Shown here: positions 1 through 5,574 of the stretch, one piece after another
Layout of the letters: every line of letters starts with the position of its first letter
Position numbering within the stretch: the stretch's first letter is position 1
The notes under the pieces: model-generated
What the model saw: only the letters and a program-made list of their open reading frames with translations
Databases searched by the model: none
Told to the model about the DNA's origin: nothing
Program-made: the position numbers and the translations under genes
From: an uncultured Faecalibacterium sp.
GTDB taxonomy: Bacteria; Bacillota; Clostridia; Oscillospirales; Ruminococcaceae
NCBI GenBank assembly: GCA_934525845.1
Contig: CAKSZS010000042.1
Location: 1 to 16,465, forward strand
Direction of reading: 5' to 3'
DNA length: 16,465 nt

Positions 1-1679
1 ACGGAGTTGTCCTGATCCTCGACCATGCCGAAGACACCGTTCTCGAAGCCGAAGCCCTGCAGGAACCACAGCACGACGGTCGCCAGCAGAATGACGGAAC
101 CTGCACGCTTGATGAAGGACCAGCCGCGCTCCCAGGTAGCACGGAACACGTTGCCCCAGGCAGGCACATGGTAAGCGGGCAGCTCCATAACGAAGGGAGC
201 AGGGTCACCGGCAAAAATCTTGGTCTTTTTCAGGATGATGCCGGAGCAGATGATGGCAGCCATGCCGATGAAGTAAGCAGAAACAGCCACCAGCGGAGAG
301 CCGCCGAACATGGCACCTGCGATCAGGCCGATGATGGGCATCTTGGCACCGCAGGGGATGAAGCAGGTGGTCATGATGGTCATGCGGCGGTCACGCTCGT
401 TCTCGATGGTACGGGAAGCCATGACGCCCGGAACACCGCAGCCGGTACCCACCAGCACGGGGATGAAGCTCTTGCCGGACAGGCCGAACTTGCGGAAGAT
501 ACGGTCCATGATGAAGGCCACACGGGACATATAGCCGATGTCCTCCAGGATGGACAGCAGGAAGAACAGAACCAGCATCTGCGGAACGAAGCCCAGAACT
601 GCGCCGACACCGGCGACGATGCCGTCCATGATCAGGCCGTACAGCCAGCCTGCCACGCCGATGCTCTCCAGGAAGCCGCCCAGTGCGCCCGGCACGATCT
701 CACCGAACAGCACATCGTTGGTCCAGTCGGTGGCAAAGGTGCCGATGGACCAGCCTCCGTCTGCAATGGAGGTGCCCATGGACAGGGAGTACATCAGGAT
801 CATGACCAGCGCGAAGATGGGCAGCGCCAGGACGCGGTTGGTGACGATCTGGTCCACCTTGTCGGAGATGGTCAGGTGCTCCACGCGGGCCTTCTTCTTG
901 ACGGCCTTGGAGACCACGGTGTTGATGTAGGCATAGCGCTGGTTGGTGATGATGCTCTCGGCATCGTCGTCCATTTCCTTCTCGCAGTCCTTGATGTGCT
1001 CGTCGATGTGGGCGATCAGGTCCTTATCCAGCTTCAGCTCTTCCATGACCTTGTCGTCGCGCTCGAACAGCTTGACGGCGTACCAGCGCAGGAAGCGGTC
1101 ATCCACCTTGCCCTGAATGGACTCTTCGATGTGGGCAATGGCGTGCTCCACACTGCCGGTAAACACATGGGGCAGTTCGCCGGCCTTCTTGCCCTGGGCA
1201 GCGGCCACGGCAGCCTTGGCAGCAGCCTCGGTGCCCTCGCCCTTCAGAGCGCTGATCTCGACCGCCTCGCAGCCCAGCTCGGCGCTCAGCTTCTTCAGGT
1301 CGATCTTGTCGCCGTTCTTGCGCACCAGGTCGATCATGTTCACAGCCATGACCACCGGGATGCCCAGCTCGATCAGCTGGGTGGTCAGGTACAGGTTGCG
1401 CTCGATGTTGGTGCCGTCGATGATGTTCAGGATGGCGTCGGGCTTCTCCTTGACCAGATAAGTACGGGAGACGACTTCCTCCAGCGTGTACGGAGACAGC
1501 GAGTAGATACCGGGCAGGTCCTGGATGATGACATCCTTGTCGCCCTTCAGCTTGCCTTCCTTCTTTTCCACCGTAACGCCGGGCCAGTTGCCGACGTACT
1601 GGTTGGAGCCGGTCAGATTATTGAACAGGGTCGTTTTACCGCAGTTCGGGTTACCGGCAAGTGCAATCTTAATGCTCAT
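1..1679 (-). CDS. feoB: Ferrous iron transport protein B (partial, C-terminus beyond left edge)
   Basis: FeoB is the inner-membrane GTP-dependent Fe2+ transporter. About 559 residues are visible and the reading frame stays open to base 1, so the C-terminal part is missing. The N-terminal G domain shows GNPNCGKT (residues 9-16), DLPG (54-57) and NMID (114-117). A helical linker rich in charged residues follows. The membrane part includes the gate-like segment with VLVGTGCGVPGVMASR and a second stretch containing FIPCGAKMPI. The ATG at 1679 was chosen because GGGAGGAAAGG lies just upstream in the mRNA sense. The gene begins 26 nt after the second feoA and is almost certainly co-transcribed with both feoA genes. 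Identification is firm from the motifs; only the extent is limited by the window. Confidence 0.97.
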   Translation of the reverse strand, partial: MSIKIALAGNPNCGKTTLFNNLTGSNQYVGNWPGVTVEKKEGKLKGDKDVIIQDLPGIYSLSPYTLEEVVSRTYLVKEKPDAILNIIDGTNIERNLYLTTQLIELGIPVVMAVNMIDLVRKNGDKIDLKKLSAELGCEAVEISALKGEGTEAAAKAAVAAAQGKKAGELPHVFTGSVEHAIAHIEESIQGKVDDRFLRWYAVKLFERDDKVMEELKLDKDLIAHIDEHIKDCEKEMDDDAESIITNQRYAYINTVVSKAVKKKARVEHLTISDKVDQIVTNRVLALPIFALVMILMYSLSMGTSIADGGWSIGTFATDWTNDVLFGEIVPGALGGFLESIGVAGWLYGLIMDGIVAGVGAVLGFVPQMLVLFFLLSILEDIGYMSRVAFIMDRIFRKFGLSGKSFIPVLVGTGCGVPGVMASRTIENERDRRMTIMTTCFIPCGAKMPIIGLIAGAMFGGSPLVAVSAYFIGMAAIICSGIILKKTKIFAGDPAPFVMELPAYHVPAWGNVFRATWERGWSFIKRAGSVILLATVVLWFLQGFGFENGVFGMVEDQDNS

Positions 1680-1705
1680 TGCGTGTTCCTTTCCTCCCTT
1701 TGGAA

Positions 1706-1927
1706 TCAGACGATTTCGATCATCTCAGCGTCAGCCTTGCGGACGCTCAGCTCGTAGTTGCGCACGGTCAGCTCCATGGGGTCGCCCAGGGGGGCCACCT
1801 TGCGGACATAGATCTCCACGCCCTTGGTGATGCCCATGTCCATGATGCGGCGCTTGACCGGGCCTTCGCCATGCAGCTTGGCCACGGTGACGGTCTCGCC
1901 GACCTTTGCGTCTTTCAGAGTCTTCAT
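1706..1927 (-). CDS. feoA: FeoA family protein (second copy, adjacent to feoB)
   Basis: This 73-residue SH3-like FeoA protein is a small cytosolic partner thought to modulate FeoB. The sequence shows the family pattern: an N-terminal VGETVTVAKL strand, the central RRIMDMGITKGVEIYVRKVAPLGDPMELTVRNYELSVRK core and a short acidic end. The full length fits the family (about 70-90 residues). An AGGAGG motif lies 7 nt before the ATG. It sits between the other feoA and feoB in one leftward operon. The phrase APLGDPMEL is typical of the FeoA type that sits next to feoB. Having two feoA genes in tandem is common in Clostridia and not by itself odd. Confidence 0.93.
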   Translation of the reverse strand: MKTLKDAKVGETVTVAKLHGEGPVKRRIMDMGITKGVEIYVRKVAPLGDPMELTVRNYELSVRKADAEMIEIV

Positions 1928-2016
1928 TGTAAATCCTCCTCTACTTGTCTTTATCGGAGACTATCCCAGTTTCGGAGCGTCTCCCAAACGGTGCTGCACA
2001 CACCGTTCAGCCAAAT
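1928..2016 (-). other. feoA-feoA intergenic spacer with two stem-loops
   Basis: This 89-nt spacer in an otherwise tight operon contains two inverted repeats. AACGGTG/CACCGTT (1987-1993 and 2001-2007) lies just after the first feoA stop, and GGAGAC/GTCTCC (1956-1961 and 1979-1984) follows. Neither is followed by a T-tract in the transcript direction, so they are not obvious terminators. They could act in mRNA processing or stability and set the ratio of the two FeoA proteins. That role is inference only. Confidence 0.4.
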
Positions 2017-2232
2017 TCAGCCGATCATAATGCGGTTTGCCATGGTCTTATCCAGCGCGATGCGGCTCTCCTTGACCTGAATGATCAGGTTGCCTGCGAT
2101 CTCGTTGACCACGGTGACCTCGCTGTCCACCACAAAGCCCAGCTCTGCCAGATGCAGCCGGATCTCGTCCTTGCCGGTGATCTTCTTGATGGTAACGGTC
2201 TCGCCCGCTTTTGCCATTGTCAGAGGCATCAT
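2017..2232 (-). CDS. feoA: FeoA family protein (first copy, operon-leading)
   Basis: This 71-residue FeoA-type protein begins MMPLTMAKAGETVTIKKI and contains the family core RLHLAELGFVVDSEVTVVNEIAGNLIIQVKESRIALDKTMANRIMI. The start was set at the first ATG of an ATGATG pair because AAGGAG lies 10 nt upstream. An ATG 51 nt further upstream is in frame but has no ribosome site. As the first gene of the feo operon it lies about 80 nt from a TTGACA promoter. It differs clearly from the downstream feoA, so the two are ancient paralogues rather than a recent duplication. The role is presumed to be support of FeoB-mediated Fe2+ uptake. Confidence 0.92.
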   Translation of the reverse strand: MMPLTMAKAGETVTIKKITGKDEIRLHLAELGFVVDSEVTVVNEIAGNLIIQVKESRIALDKTMANRIMIG

Positions 2233-2298
2233 ATGCTTCCCACTCCTTACCCTGTTTTCAGGAATTTTTGCAGCCGCAGCCATCAGTTAGTCAGCCGC

Positions 2299-2318
2299 AA
2301 CTATCAGCATGGATAGTT
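2299..2318. promoter_or_regulatory. Inverted repeat near the feo transcription start
   Basis: AACTATC and GATAGTT are perfect 7-bp arms separated by 6 nt. The element overlaps the predicted -10/+1 region of the feo promoter, so it could be an operator or a 5' hairpin of the mRNA. The arms resemble the GTTAG/CTAAC sites found before the DUF3793 gene. Confidence 0.4.
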
Positions 2319-2343
2319 TATACTTACTAACCTTATTTGTCAA
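2315..2343 (-). promoter_or_regulatory. Promoter of the feo operon
   Basis: On the minus strand TTGACA (2338-2343) is followed after 17 nt by TAAACT (2315-2320). A TATAAA hexamer two bases upstream in the mRNA sense (2317-2322) is an alternative -10. The spacer carries GTTAG-N6-TAAAC (2316-2331), a half-degenerate version of the GTTAG-N6-CTAAC dyads upstream of the DUF3793 gene. This is consistent with repression by the same metal-dependent regulator. Confidence 0.65.
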
Positions 2344-2363
2344 TAATTTTTTCATATTTGAAA

Positions 2364-2383
2364 GTTAGTTCATATGAACAAAC
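2364..2383. promoter_or_regulatory. Palindrome upstream of the feo promoter
   Basis: GTTCATATGAAC (2368-2379) is a perfect 12-bp palindrome. One unpaired position outward on each side, GTT and AAC extend the dyad to 20 bp with nine of ten pairs matching. It lies about 20 bp upstream of the -35 box, a typical place for a regulator site. Its left arm contains GTTAG. The cognate protein is unknown. Confidence 0.45.
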
Positions 2384-2545
2384 AAATTTTCTGCCCGATT
2401 TTTTTGAAAAATTTATCACAATCAACAATGACTAACTCTATTTCTTGAGTATTTTGTGTTGTGCTTTTCAATTTTCTTCAGGTTTTTATTGTATGGTTTT
2501 CACGCAAAACCAGCATTTTTTCGGTTCATTTCGCGCGTTTTCCCT
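2384..2545. other. AT-rich intergenic DNA without a recognisable gene
   Basis: This stretch lies between the feo promoter region and the terminator of the DUF3793 gene. It is much richer in A+T than its surroundings. It contains one isolated CTAAC half-site (2432-2436). I see no credible coding frame: small frames here lack ribosome sites and family features. Confidence 0.5.
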
Positions 2546-2602
2546 AAAAATGACACAGCCGCGTGGTGCAGTGGTCAGTCTGCGCCGCGCGGCCGCGTGT
2601 CA
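2546..2602 (-). terminator. Intrinsic terminator downstream of the DUF3793 gene
   Basis: On the minus strand TGACAC plus GCCGCG pair with CGCGGC plus GTGTCA across a GC-rich loop, followed at once by TTTTT (2546-2550). It ends the DUF3793 transcript and insulates the feo operon from read-through. Confidence 0.7.
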
Positions 2603-2617
2603 AAAGGAGGATTTCTT

Positions 2618-2643
2618 CCCGCCGGTGCGTGGACACCGGCGGG
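2618..2643 (-). terminator. Strong stem-loop in the 3' region of the DUF3793 transcript
   Basis: CCCGCCGGTG and CACCGGCGGG form a perfect 10-bp stem with a 6-nt loop, 45 nt after the stop codon. The bases that follow in the transcript are AAGAAATCC and not a T-tract. It is therefore an imperfect terminator at best and may instead stabilise the 3' end ahead of the true terminator 16 nt further on. Confidence 0.4.
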
Positions 2644-2687
2644 CGCCAGGATAAAAAGAGAGTATTTGAAAAGAGAATGTCAAAATT

Positions 2688-3266
2688 TCAAGCCGCCACT
2701 GCCAGGCGGAGAATGGGAGTGCCGCTGTGGAACAGCCGCAGATACACGGCGGTGCACTTGGTAAGCTGTGCAAAATGCTTCTGCGCGGTCTGCGGGTCAC
2801 CGTAGGCTTTCCAGCAACCACAGCAGGTGAAATTCTGCCCGTGGTTCTCAATGAAGCCCACCACATCGGTAAGCGGATACCCCAGGAACACGCCGATTTC
2901 ATGCGGAAATTCCGCCGCGCAGCACAGGCGGCGGGACAACTGCGTCAACAATGTGCTGCAGTCTGCGGCGTCTGCAGGCAGCCGGTAGCCCTCCTGCTGA
3001 AGAAATGCGCGTACCTTTTCATCGGCCAGCACCGCCTGCAGCTTGCTTTCCCGGTACACATACACCAGATAGCGGTGGGTATGCACACAACCCTTCAGTA
3101 CCCGGACCCGCAGGCCCTTGGGGTTCAGCTGTGCATTCCAGTTTCTCACCCGTCGGGCAAGGTCGGCACAGTCGCTGGTCTCGTAACGGAACAGCCCCGC
3201 AGGCTTCAGGCTGGCCAGCACCGGCGCACATTGCTCGATCATGACGGTCTCAAAATTGCGTTCCAT
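2688..3266 (-). CDS. DUF3793 family protein
   Basis: This 192-residue cytosolic protein has no signal peptide or membrane segment. The core HEIGVFLGYPLTDVVGFIENHG (122-143), followed by a CGCWKAYGD segment (149-156) and a spaced AQKHFAQLTKC region, matches what I recall of DUF3793, a Firmicutes family of unknown function. It is cysteine-rich (Cys13, 33, 60, 103, 115, 116, 148, 149, 151, 171), with the CCGC cluster being notable. The ATG is preceded by AGGAGG at 8 nt. In other Firmicutes I recall DUF3793 genes near flavodoxin or iron genes. Here it sits directly upstream of feo on the same strand and carries the same class of inverted repeat in its leader, which suggests a role in metal or redox homeostasis (inference). 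No reaction can be assigned. Confidence 0.85.
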   Translation of the reverse strand: MERNFETVMIEQCAPVLASLKPAGLFRYETSDCADLARRVRNWNAQLNPKGLRVRVLKGCVHTHRYLVYVYRESKLQAVLADEKVRAFLQQEGYRLPADAADCSTLLTQLSRRLCCAAEFPHEIGVFLGYPLTDVVGFIENHGQNFTCCGCWKAYGDPQTAQKHFAQLTKCTAVYLRLFHSGTPILRLAVAA

Positions 3267-3325
3267 CGGCGCAGCCTCCTCTGCCTGTCATGGGATTATT
3301 CTGTCCCGTGTTTCGGCTTTTATCA

Positions 3326-3341
3326 GTTAGACTCTTCTAAC
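3326..3341. promoter_or_regulatory. Operator-like dyad GTTAG-N6-CTAAC (proximal)
   Basis: A perfect 5-bp inverted repeat with a 6-nt spacer, lying 60 nt upstream of the DUF3793 start codon and downstream of the terminator-like hairpin. The same arms and the same spacing recur 77 bp away. TTAG/CTAA half-sites are reminiscent of DtxR/IdeR-type boxes, but the spacing differs, so the regulator is not identified. Confidence 0.55.
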
Positions 3342-3350
3342 CGCCTGTCT

Positions 3351-3393
3351 GAAAAAGAAACGGCATCCGGTTTGGGCCGGGACTGCTGCCGTT
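3351..3393 (-). terminator. Leader terminator/attenuator upstream of the DUF3793 gene
   Basis: On the minus strand AACGGCA and TGCCGTT (3387-3393 and 3359-3365), reinforced by inner CCGG/CCGG pairing, form a stem followed by TTTCTTTTT. It lies between the promoter at 3427-3455 and the DUF3793 start. It would therefore either attenuate that gene or end a short RNA of about 70 nt. No other minus-strand gene upstream needs a terminator here. Confidence 0.6.
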
Positions 3394-3402
3394 CTCTGTG
3401 TG

Positions 3403-3418
3403 GTTAGTTATTTCTAAC
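3403..3418. promoter_or_regulatory. Operator-like dyad GTTAG-N6-CTAAC (distal)
   Basis: This perfect 5-bp inverted repeat has the same arms and spacing as the site at 3326-3341. It lies just downstream of the -10 box, covering roughly +2 to +17 of the predicted transcript, where bound protein would block initiation. Confidence 0.6.
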
Positions 3419-3426
3419 GTAACTGT

Positions 3427-3455
3427 ATCTTACCACACCGCCGGGGCGCTGTCAA
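3427..3455 (-). promoter_or_regulatory. Promoter of the DUF3793 transcript
   Basis: TTGACA (3450-3455) and TAAGAT (3427-3432) are separated by 17 nt on the minus strand. The -35 is a perfect consensus. The predicted start near 3420 gives a leader of about 150 nt containing two dyads and a terminator-like hairpin. Confidence 0.7.
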
Positions 3456-3542
3456 CACTTTTCCCGAAAAAAGTTATTTATGACAAACCGCGCAGGTTTC
3501 CGGAAAGTTTTTTCGGCATTCCTACTGTTTCAAAGGAGGTTG

Positions 3543-3551
3543 TGGTATAAT
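3543..3551 (+). promoter_or_regulatory. Extended -10 promoter facing the kinase gene
   Basis: TGG followed by TATAAT forms an extended -10 element on the plus strand. The -35 region is poor, as is usual for this class. Transcription would start at about the left end of the 217-bp repeat and read through it into the kinase gene. Confidence 0.4.
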
Positions 3552-3556
3552 GAGAG

Positions 3557-3773
3557 AAACCCTCTCAGGCGCTGACGCGCCAGCTCCCCCGAAGGGGGGA
3601 GCTTTTCTCTCACGAATGGAAAAGTACTCCTTCTTAGTCTATGAAGCATCGCTTTACCGGTCGATCGCACAAAGCTCCCCCTTCGGGACCGATTTCCCCC
3701 GGCTGGGGGAAAATGGCAAAGCCAAAAGGGGGAACAGCTGGCATCGAGCAAAGCGAGATGACTGAGAGGGTTT
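3557..3773. repeat. Faecalibacterium-type palindromic repeat, MITE-like
   Basis: The 217-bp element is bounded by perfect 12-bp terminal inverted repeats, AAACCCTCTCAG and CTGAGAGGGTTT. Inside are hairpins such as AGCTCCCCC/GGGGGAGCT near 3580-3602 and a second C-run/G-run pair near 3675-3730. It encodes no transposase. Related pieces occur at 7108-7231 and 10152-10199, so it is a dispersed family. No convincing target-site duplication is visible. Its interior contains a 71-codon open frame that I regard as fortuitous. Confidence 0.8.
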
Positions 3774-3795
3774 ATTCTATAAAAGGAGCACACCC

Positions 3796-4383
3796 ATGGC
3801 AGCACCCATCACACTCTCCGCATTGGCGGAGCTTCTCACCGCCGCGCTGGCCCAGCGGCCCGCACAGCCGCTGGTTCTGGCCCTGGATGGCCGCTGCGGC
3901 AGTGGCAAGACCACATTGGCCGCCGCATTGGCCCAGCGTTTTCCGGCCAGCATCACCCTGCACACCGATGATTTCTACCTGCCGCCGGCCCAGCGCATGG
4001 ACGGCTGGGAGCGTATTCCCTGCGCCAACATGGACCTGACCCGTCTGCGGGACGAAGTCCTGTGCCCCGCAAAGGCCGGAAATCCGGTGCCCTACCGGGC
4101 CTACTCCTGCCGGGAGGGTGCTTATCTGCCCGTGCAGCAGCTTGCCGCACAGCCGCTGGTGATCCTGGAGGGCAGCTACAGCCACCACCCGCTGCTGGCC
4201 CCGCACGAGGCATTCCGAGTGTTCGTGACCTGCTCCAAGGCCGAGCAGACCCGCCGCCTGCGGGCGCGGGAGGGCGCACGCTATGCCAATTTCGCCGCCC
4301 GGTGGATCCCGCTGGAAGAGGGGTACTTTGCACAGTACGGCATTGAGGAACGTGCCGATTTTGTGGTGGATACCACATTGTAA
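3796..4383 (+). CDS. Uridine kinase-like P-loop NTPase
   Basis: This 195-residue cytosolic P-loop kinase belongs to the uridine kinase/phosphoribulokinase-like group. Walker A is GRCGSGKT (32-39). HTDDFYLP (from about residue 55) matches the substrate-side aspartate motif of the family. LVILEGSYSHHP (about 116-127) corresponds to the ExxY segment. An arginine-rich lid (TRRLRAREG) follows. The family phosphorylates nucleosides or similar small metabolites, but the exact substrate cannot be read here, so no gene symbol is given. AAAGGAG lies 7 nt before the ATG. It is the only gene of its transcript: a repeat lies upstream and a terminator directly after it. Confidence 0.85.
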   Translation: MAAPITLSALAELLTAALAQRPAQPLVLALDGRCGSGKTTLAAALAQRFPASITLHTDDFYLPPAQRMDGWERIPCANMDLTRLRDEVLCPAKAGNPVPYRAYSCREGAYLPVQQLAAQPLVILEGSYSHHPLLAPHEAFRVFVTCSKAEQTRRLRAREGARYANFAARWIPLEEGYFAQYGIEERADFVVDTTL

Positions 4384-4397
4384 GTATAATATACAAT

Positions 4398-4445
4398 AAG
4401 GAGCAGATTTGAGACTGTGCGTCTTGAACCTGCTCCTTTTATTTT
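4398..4445. terminator. Bidirectional terminator between kinase and XRE genes
   Basis: AAGGAGCAG (4398-4406) and CTGCTCCTT (4430-4438) form a 9-bp stem followed on the plus strand by TTTTATTTT. It lies 14 nt after the kinase stop and abuts the stop codon of the convergent XRE gene, so it can serve both. Confidence 0.8.
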
Positions 4446-4747
4446 ACAAGGTTATTCACGATTTTGGAAAGGGCTTCAAATTCTTCCGAGTCAAGCTTTT
4501 TCAGGTTGGCGATCATCCCGCGCAATGCTTCCGGGTTGCCTGCATCGACATCAAAAAATTCCTTCGGCGTGATGTGGAGGTACTCGCAGATATAGAAAAA
4601 GTTCGTCATAGTCGGAAAGGTCTTTCCACTTTCGATAGAATTGATATACCCGTGGTTCTGTCCCAGCGACAAACTCATATCCCGGGCTGAAACGCCTTTC
4701 TGCATTCGAAGCTGCGTCAACCGACGTGCAAACATCTCTTCGTACAA
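4439..4747 (-). CDS. XRE-family helix-turn-helix regulator
   Basis: This 102-residue protein is a small DNA-binding regulator. Residues 8-62 form an HTH_3/XRE domain: RLTQLRMQKGVSARDMSLSLGQNHGYINSIESGKTFPTMTNFFYICEYLHITPKEFF. The C-terminal 40 residues, with LKKLDSEEFEALSKIVNNLV, look like a dimerising helix. The start is TTG at 4747, with a GGACGG ribosome site upstream and an in-frame TGA three codons before. An internal ATG four codons later is possible but lacks a good ribosome site. It diverges from the unrecognised gene at 4896, and a dyad between them is a likely autoregulatory operator. Whether it represses or activates is unknown. Confidence 0.88.
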   Translation of the reverse strand: MYEEMFARRLTQLRMQKGVSARDMSLSLGQNHGYINSIESGKTFPTMTNFFYICEYLHITPKEFFDVDAGNPEALRGMIANLKKLDSEEFEALSKIVNNLVK

Positions 4748-4810
4748 ATACCATCACCGTCCTTTTGTCATATTGTATCGGATAGCACCGTAAATTTTGG
4801 CGCTTTTTAT

Positions 4811-4831
4811 ATTCCACTTCTCTTGTGGTAT
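4811..4831. promoter_or_regulatory. Candidate operator in the XRE divergent region
   Basis: The arms ATtCCAC and GTGGtAT, with one mismatched position, are separated by 7 nt. The dyad overlaps the -35 of the plus-strand promoter and lies upstream of the XRE gene. This is the usual arrangement for an XRE repressor controlling itself and its divergent neighbour. Confidence 0.5.
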
Positions 4832-4851
4832 CATTTTATTTCTGATATAAT
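4823..4851 (+). promoter_or_regulatory. Promoter for the unknown gene and repeat-protein gene
   Basis: TTGTGG (4823-4828), 17 nt, then a perfect TATAAT (4846-4851) preceded by TGA, making an extended -10. The start of transcription falls about 38 nt before the first ATG. Confidence 0.65.
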
Positions 4852-4895
4852 TTAATCAGTAACAGAATTATCACTAGATTTTGAGGAGGAATACA

Positions 4896-5564
4896 ATGTT
4901 TGACTTGTTTGGAAGCAAGAGGAAAGCAATTCTTGCACTACCTGATTTTCAAAAATCATTAGTTTTTGCCAATGACATCTGTTTTCTTATTCACTCCATG
5001 TCAGACACCAGTTGCTTTATTAACATTACCCCCGACAAGGATGCTAATATTGCATCTGCTTTTTCTCTTACTTTTTCCACAACTCTTACCAACTCTTTAC
5101 TTCGTTATGCATTAAATGACTATTACTCCGACTTTTGTCTTACCAATCGGTTTCATATAAGTCGGGTCTCTTTTTCTCGCTCTAATCTATCTCAAGCAGA
5201 AATTGAAAAACGCATTAATGACAGCCGAATTAATGAAGAAAAAATAAGGGAACGCTATTTATCGAATATTCGTCAAGCTCTTTTCAAATCTCCTGACGCA
5301 CTCGCACTTTACACTAAATATCAAAATTCTAACTATTTCGACATCTATGATCTATTATATAATTGTTTCGGCATCGGAGATTCTTCAGCTTGCCGCTATA
5401 TCGCATCCGATGATGAGCATATTCCATTTACTTGGACGCTTCCATTTCGTACAGGTTTATCTAATAGCTATCCGAACGGAAAAGTCAAACCCAAATCCGT
5501 TCTTTGCGACGAAATCAACTATTGCACAACCATTTTCTTAAATGAACTCAAAAAACAATACTAA
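4896..5564 (+). CDS. Hypothetical protein, AT-rich gene
   Basis: This 222-residue protein belongs to no family I recognise. The start was set at the ATG with AGGAGG 6 nt upstream. The N-terminal half has alternating hydrophobic and polar residues with several Phe/Ile-rich strands. Residues around 108-138 are highly charged (EIEKRINDSRINEEKIRERY) and probably helical. No signal peptide or membrane span is evident. Codon use is strikingly AT-rich compared with the GC-rich genes on both sides, which suggests horizontal transfer. It lies under an extended -10 promoter next to a divergent XRE gene. Its stop codon forms part of the ribosome site of the following repeat-protein gene, so the two are translationally linked. 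I cannot assign a function. Confidence 0.75.
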   Translation: MFDLFGSKRKAILALPDFQKSLVFANDICFLIHSMSDTSCFINITPDKDANIASAFSLTFSTTLTNSLLRYALNDYYSDFCLTNRFHISRVSFSRSNLSQAEIEKRINDSRINEEKIRERYLSNIRQALFKSPDALALYTKYQNSNYFDIYDLLYNCFGIGDSSACRYIASDDEHIPFTWTLPFRTGLSNSYPNGKVKPKSVLCDEINYCTTIFLNELKKQY

Positions 5565-5574
5565 AGGAGATATT

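Noticed and set aside
168..1757. 529-residue plus-strand open frame opposite feoB
   Set aside because: It is antisense to a clear feoB, low in complexity (Asp/His/Gly-rich), and has no ribosome site or family motif.
2233..2283. 17-residue N-terminal extension of the first FeoA
   Set aside because: The upstream ATG has no ribosome site, the extra residues are outside the family, and AAGGAG clearly marks the ATG at 2232.
2556..2602. tRNA-like stretch containing GGTGCAGTGGTCAGTCTG
   Set aside because: It resembles a D arm by chance. There is no anticodon arm, T arm or acceptor pairing, and the bases form the stem of a terminator.
3550..3765. 71-codon open frame inside the 217-bp repeat, with an AGGAGG upstream
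   Set aside because: The frame is made almost entirely of palindromic repeat DNA. The apparent ribosome site lies upstream of the TATAAT, so it would not be in that promoter's transcript.
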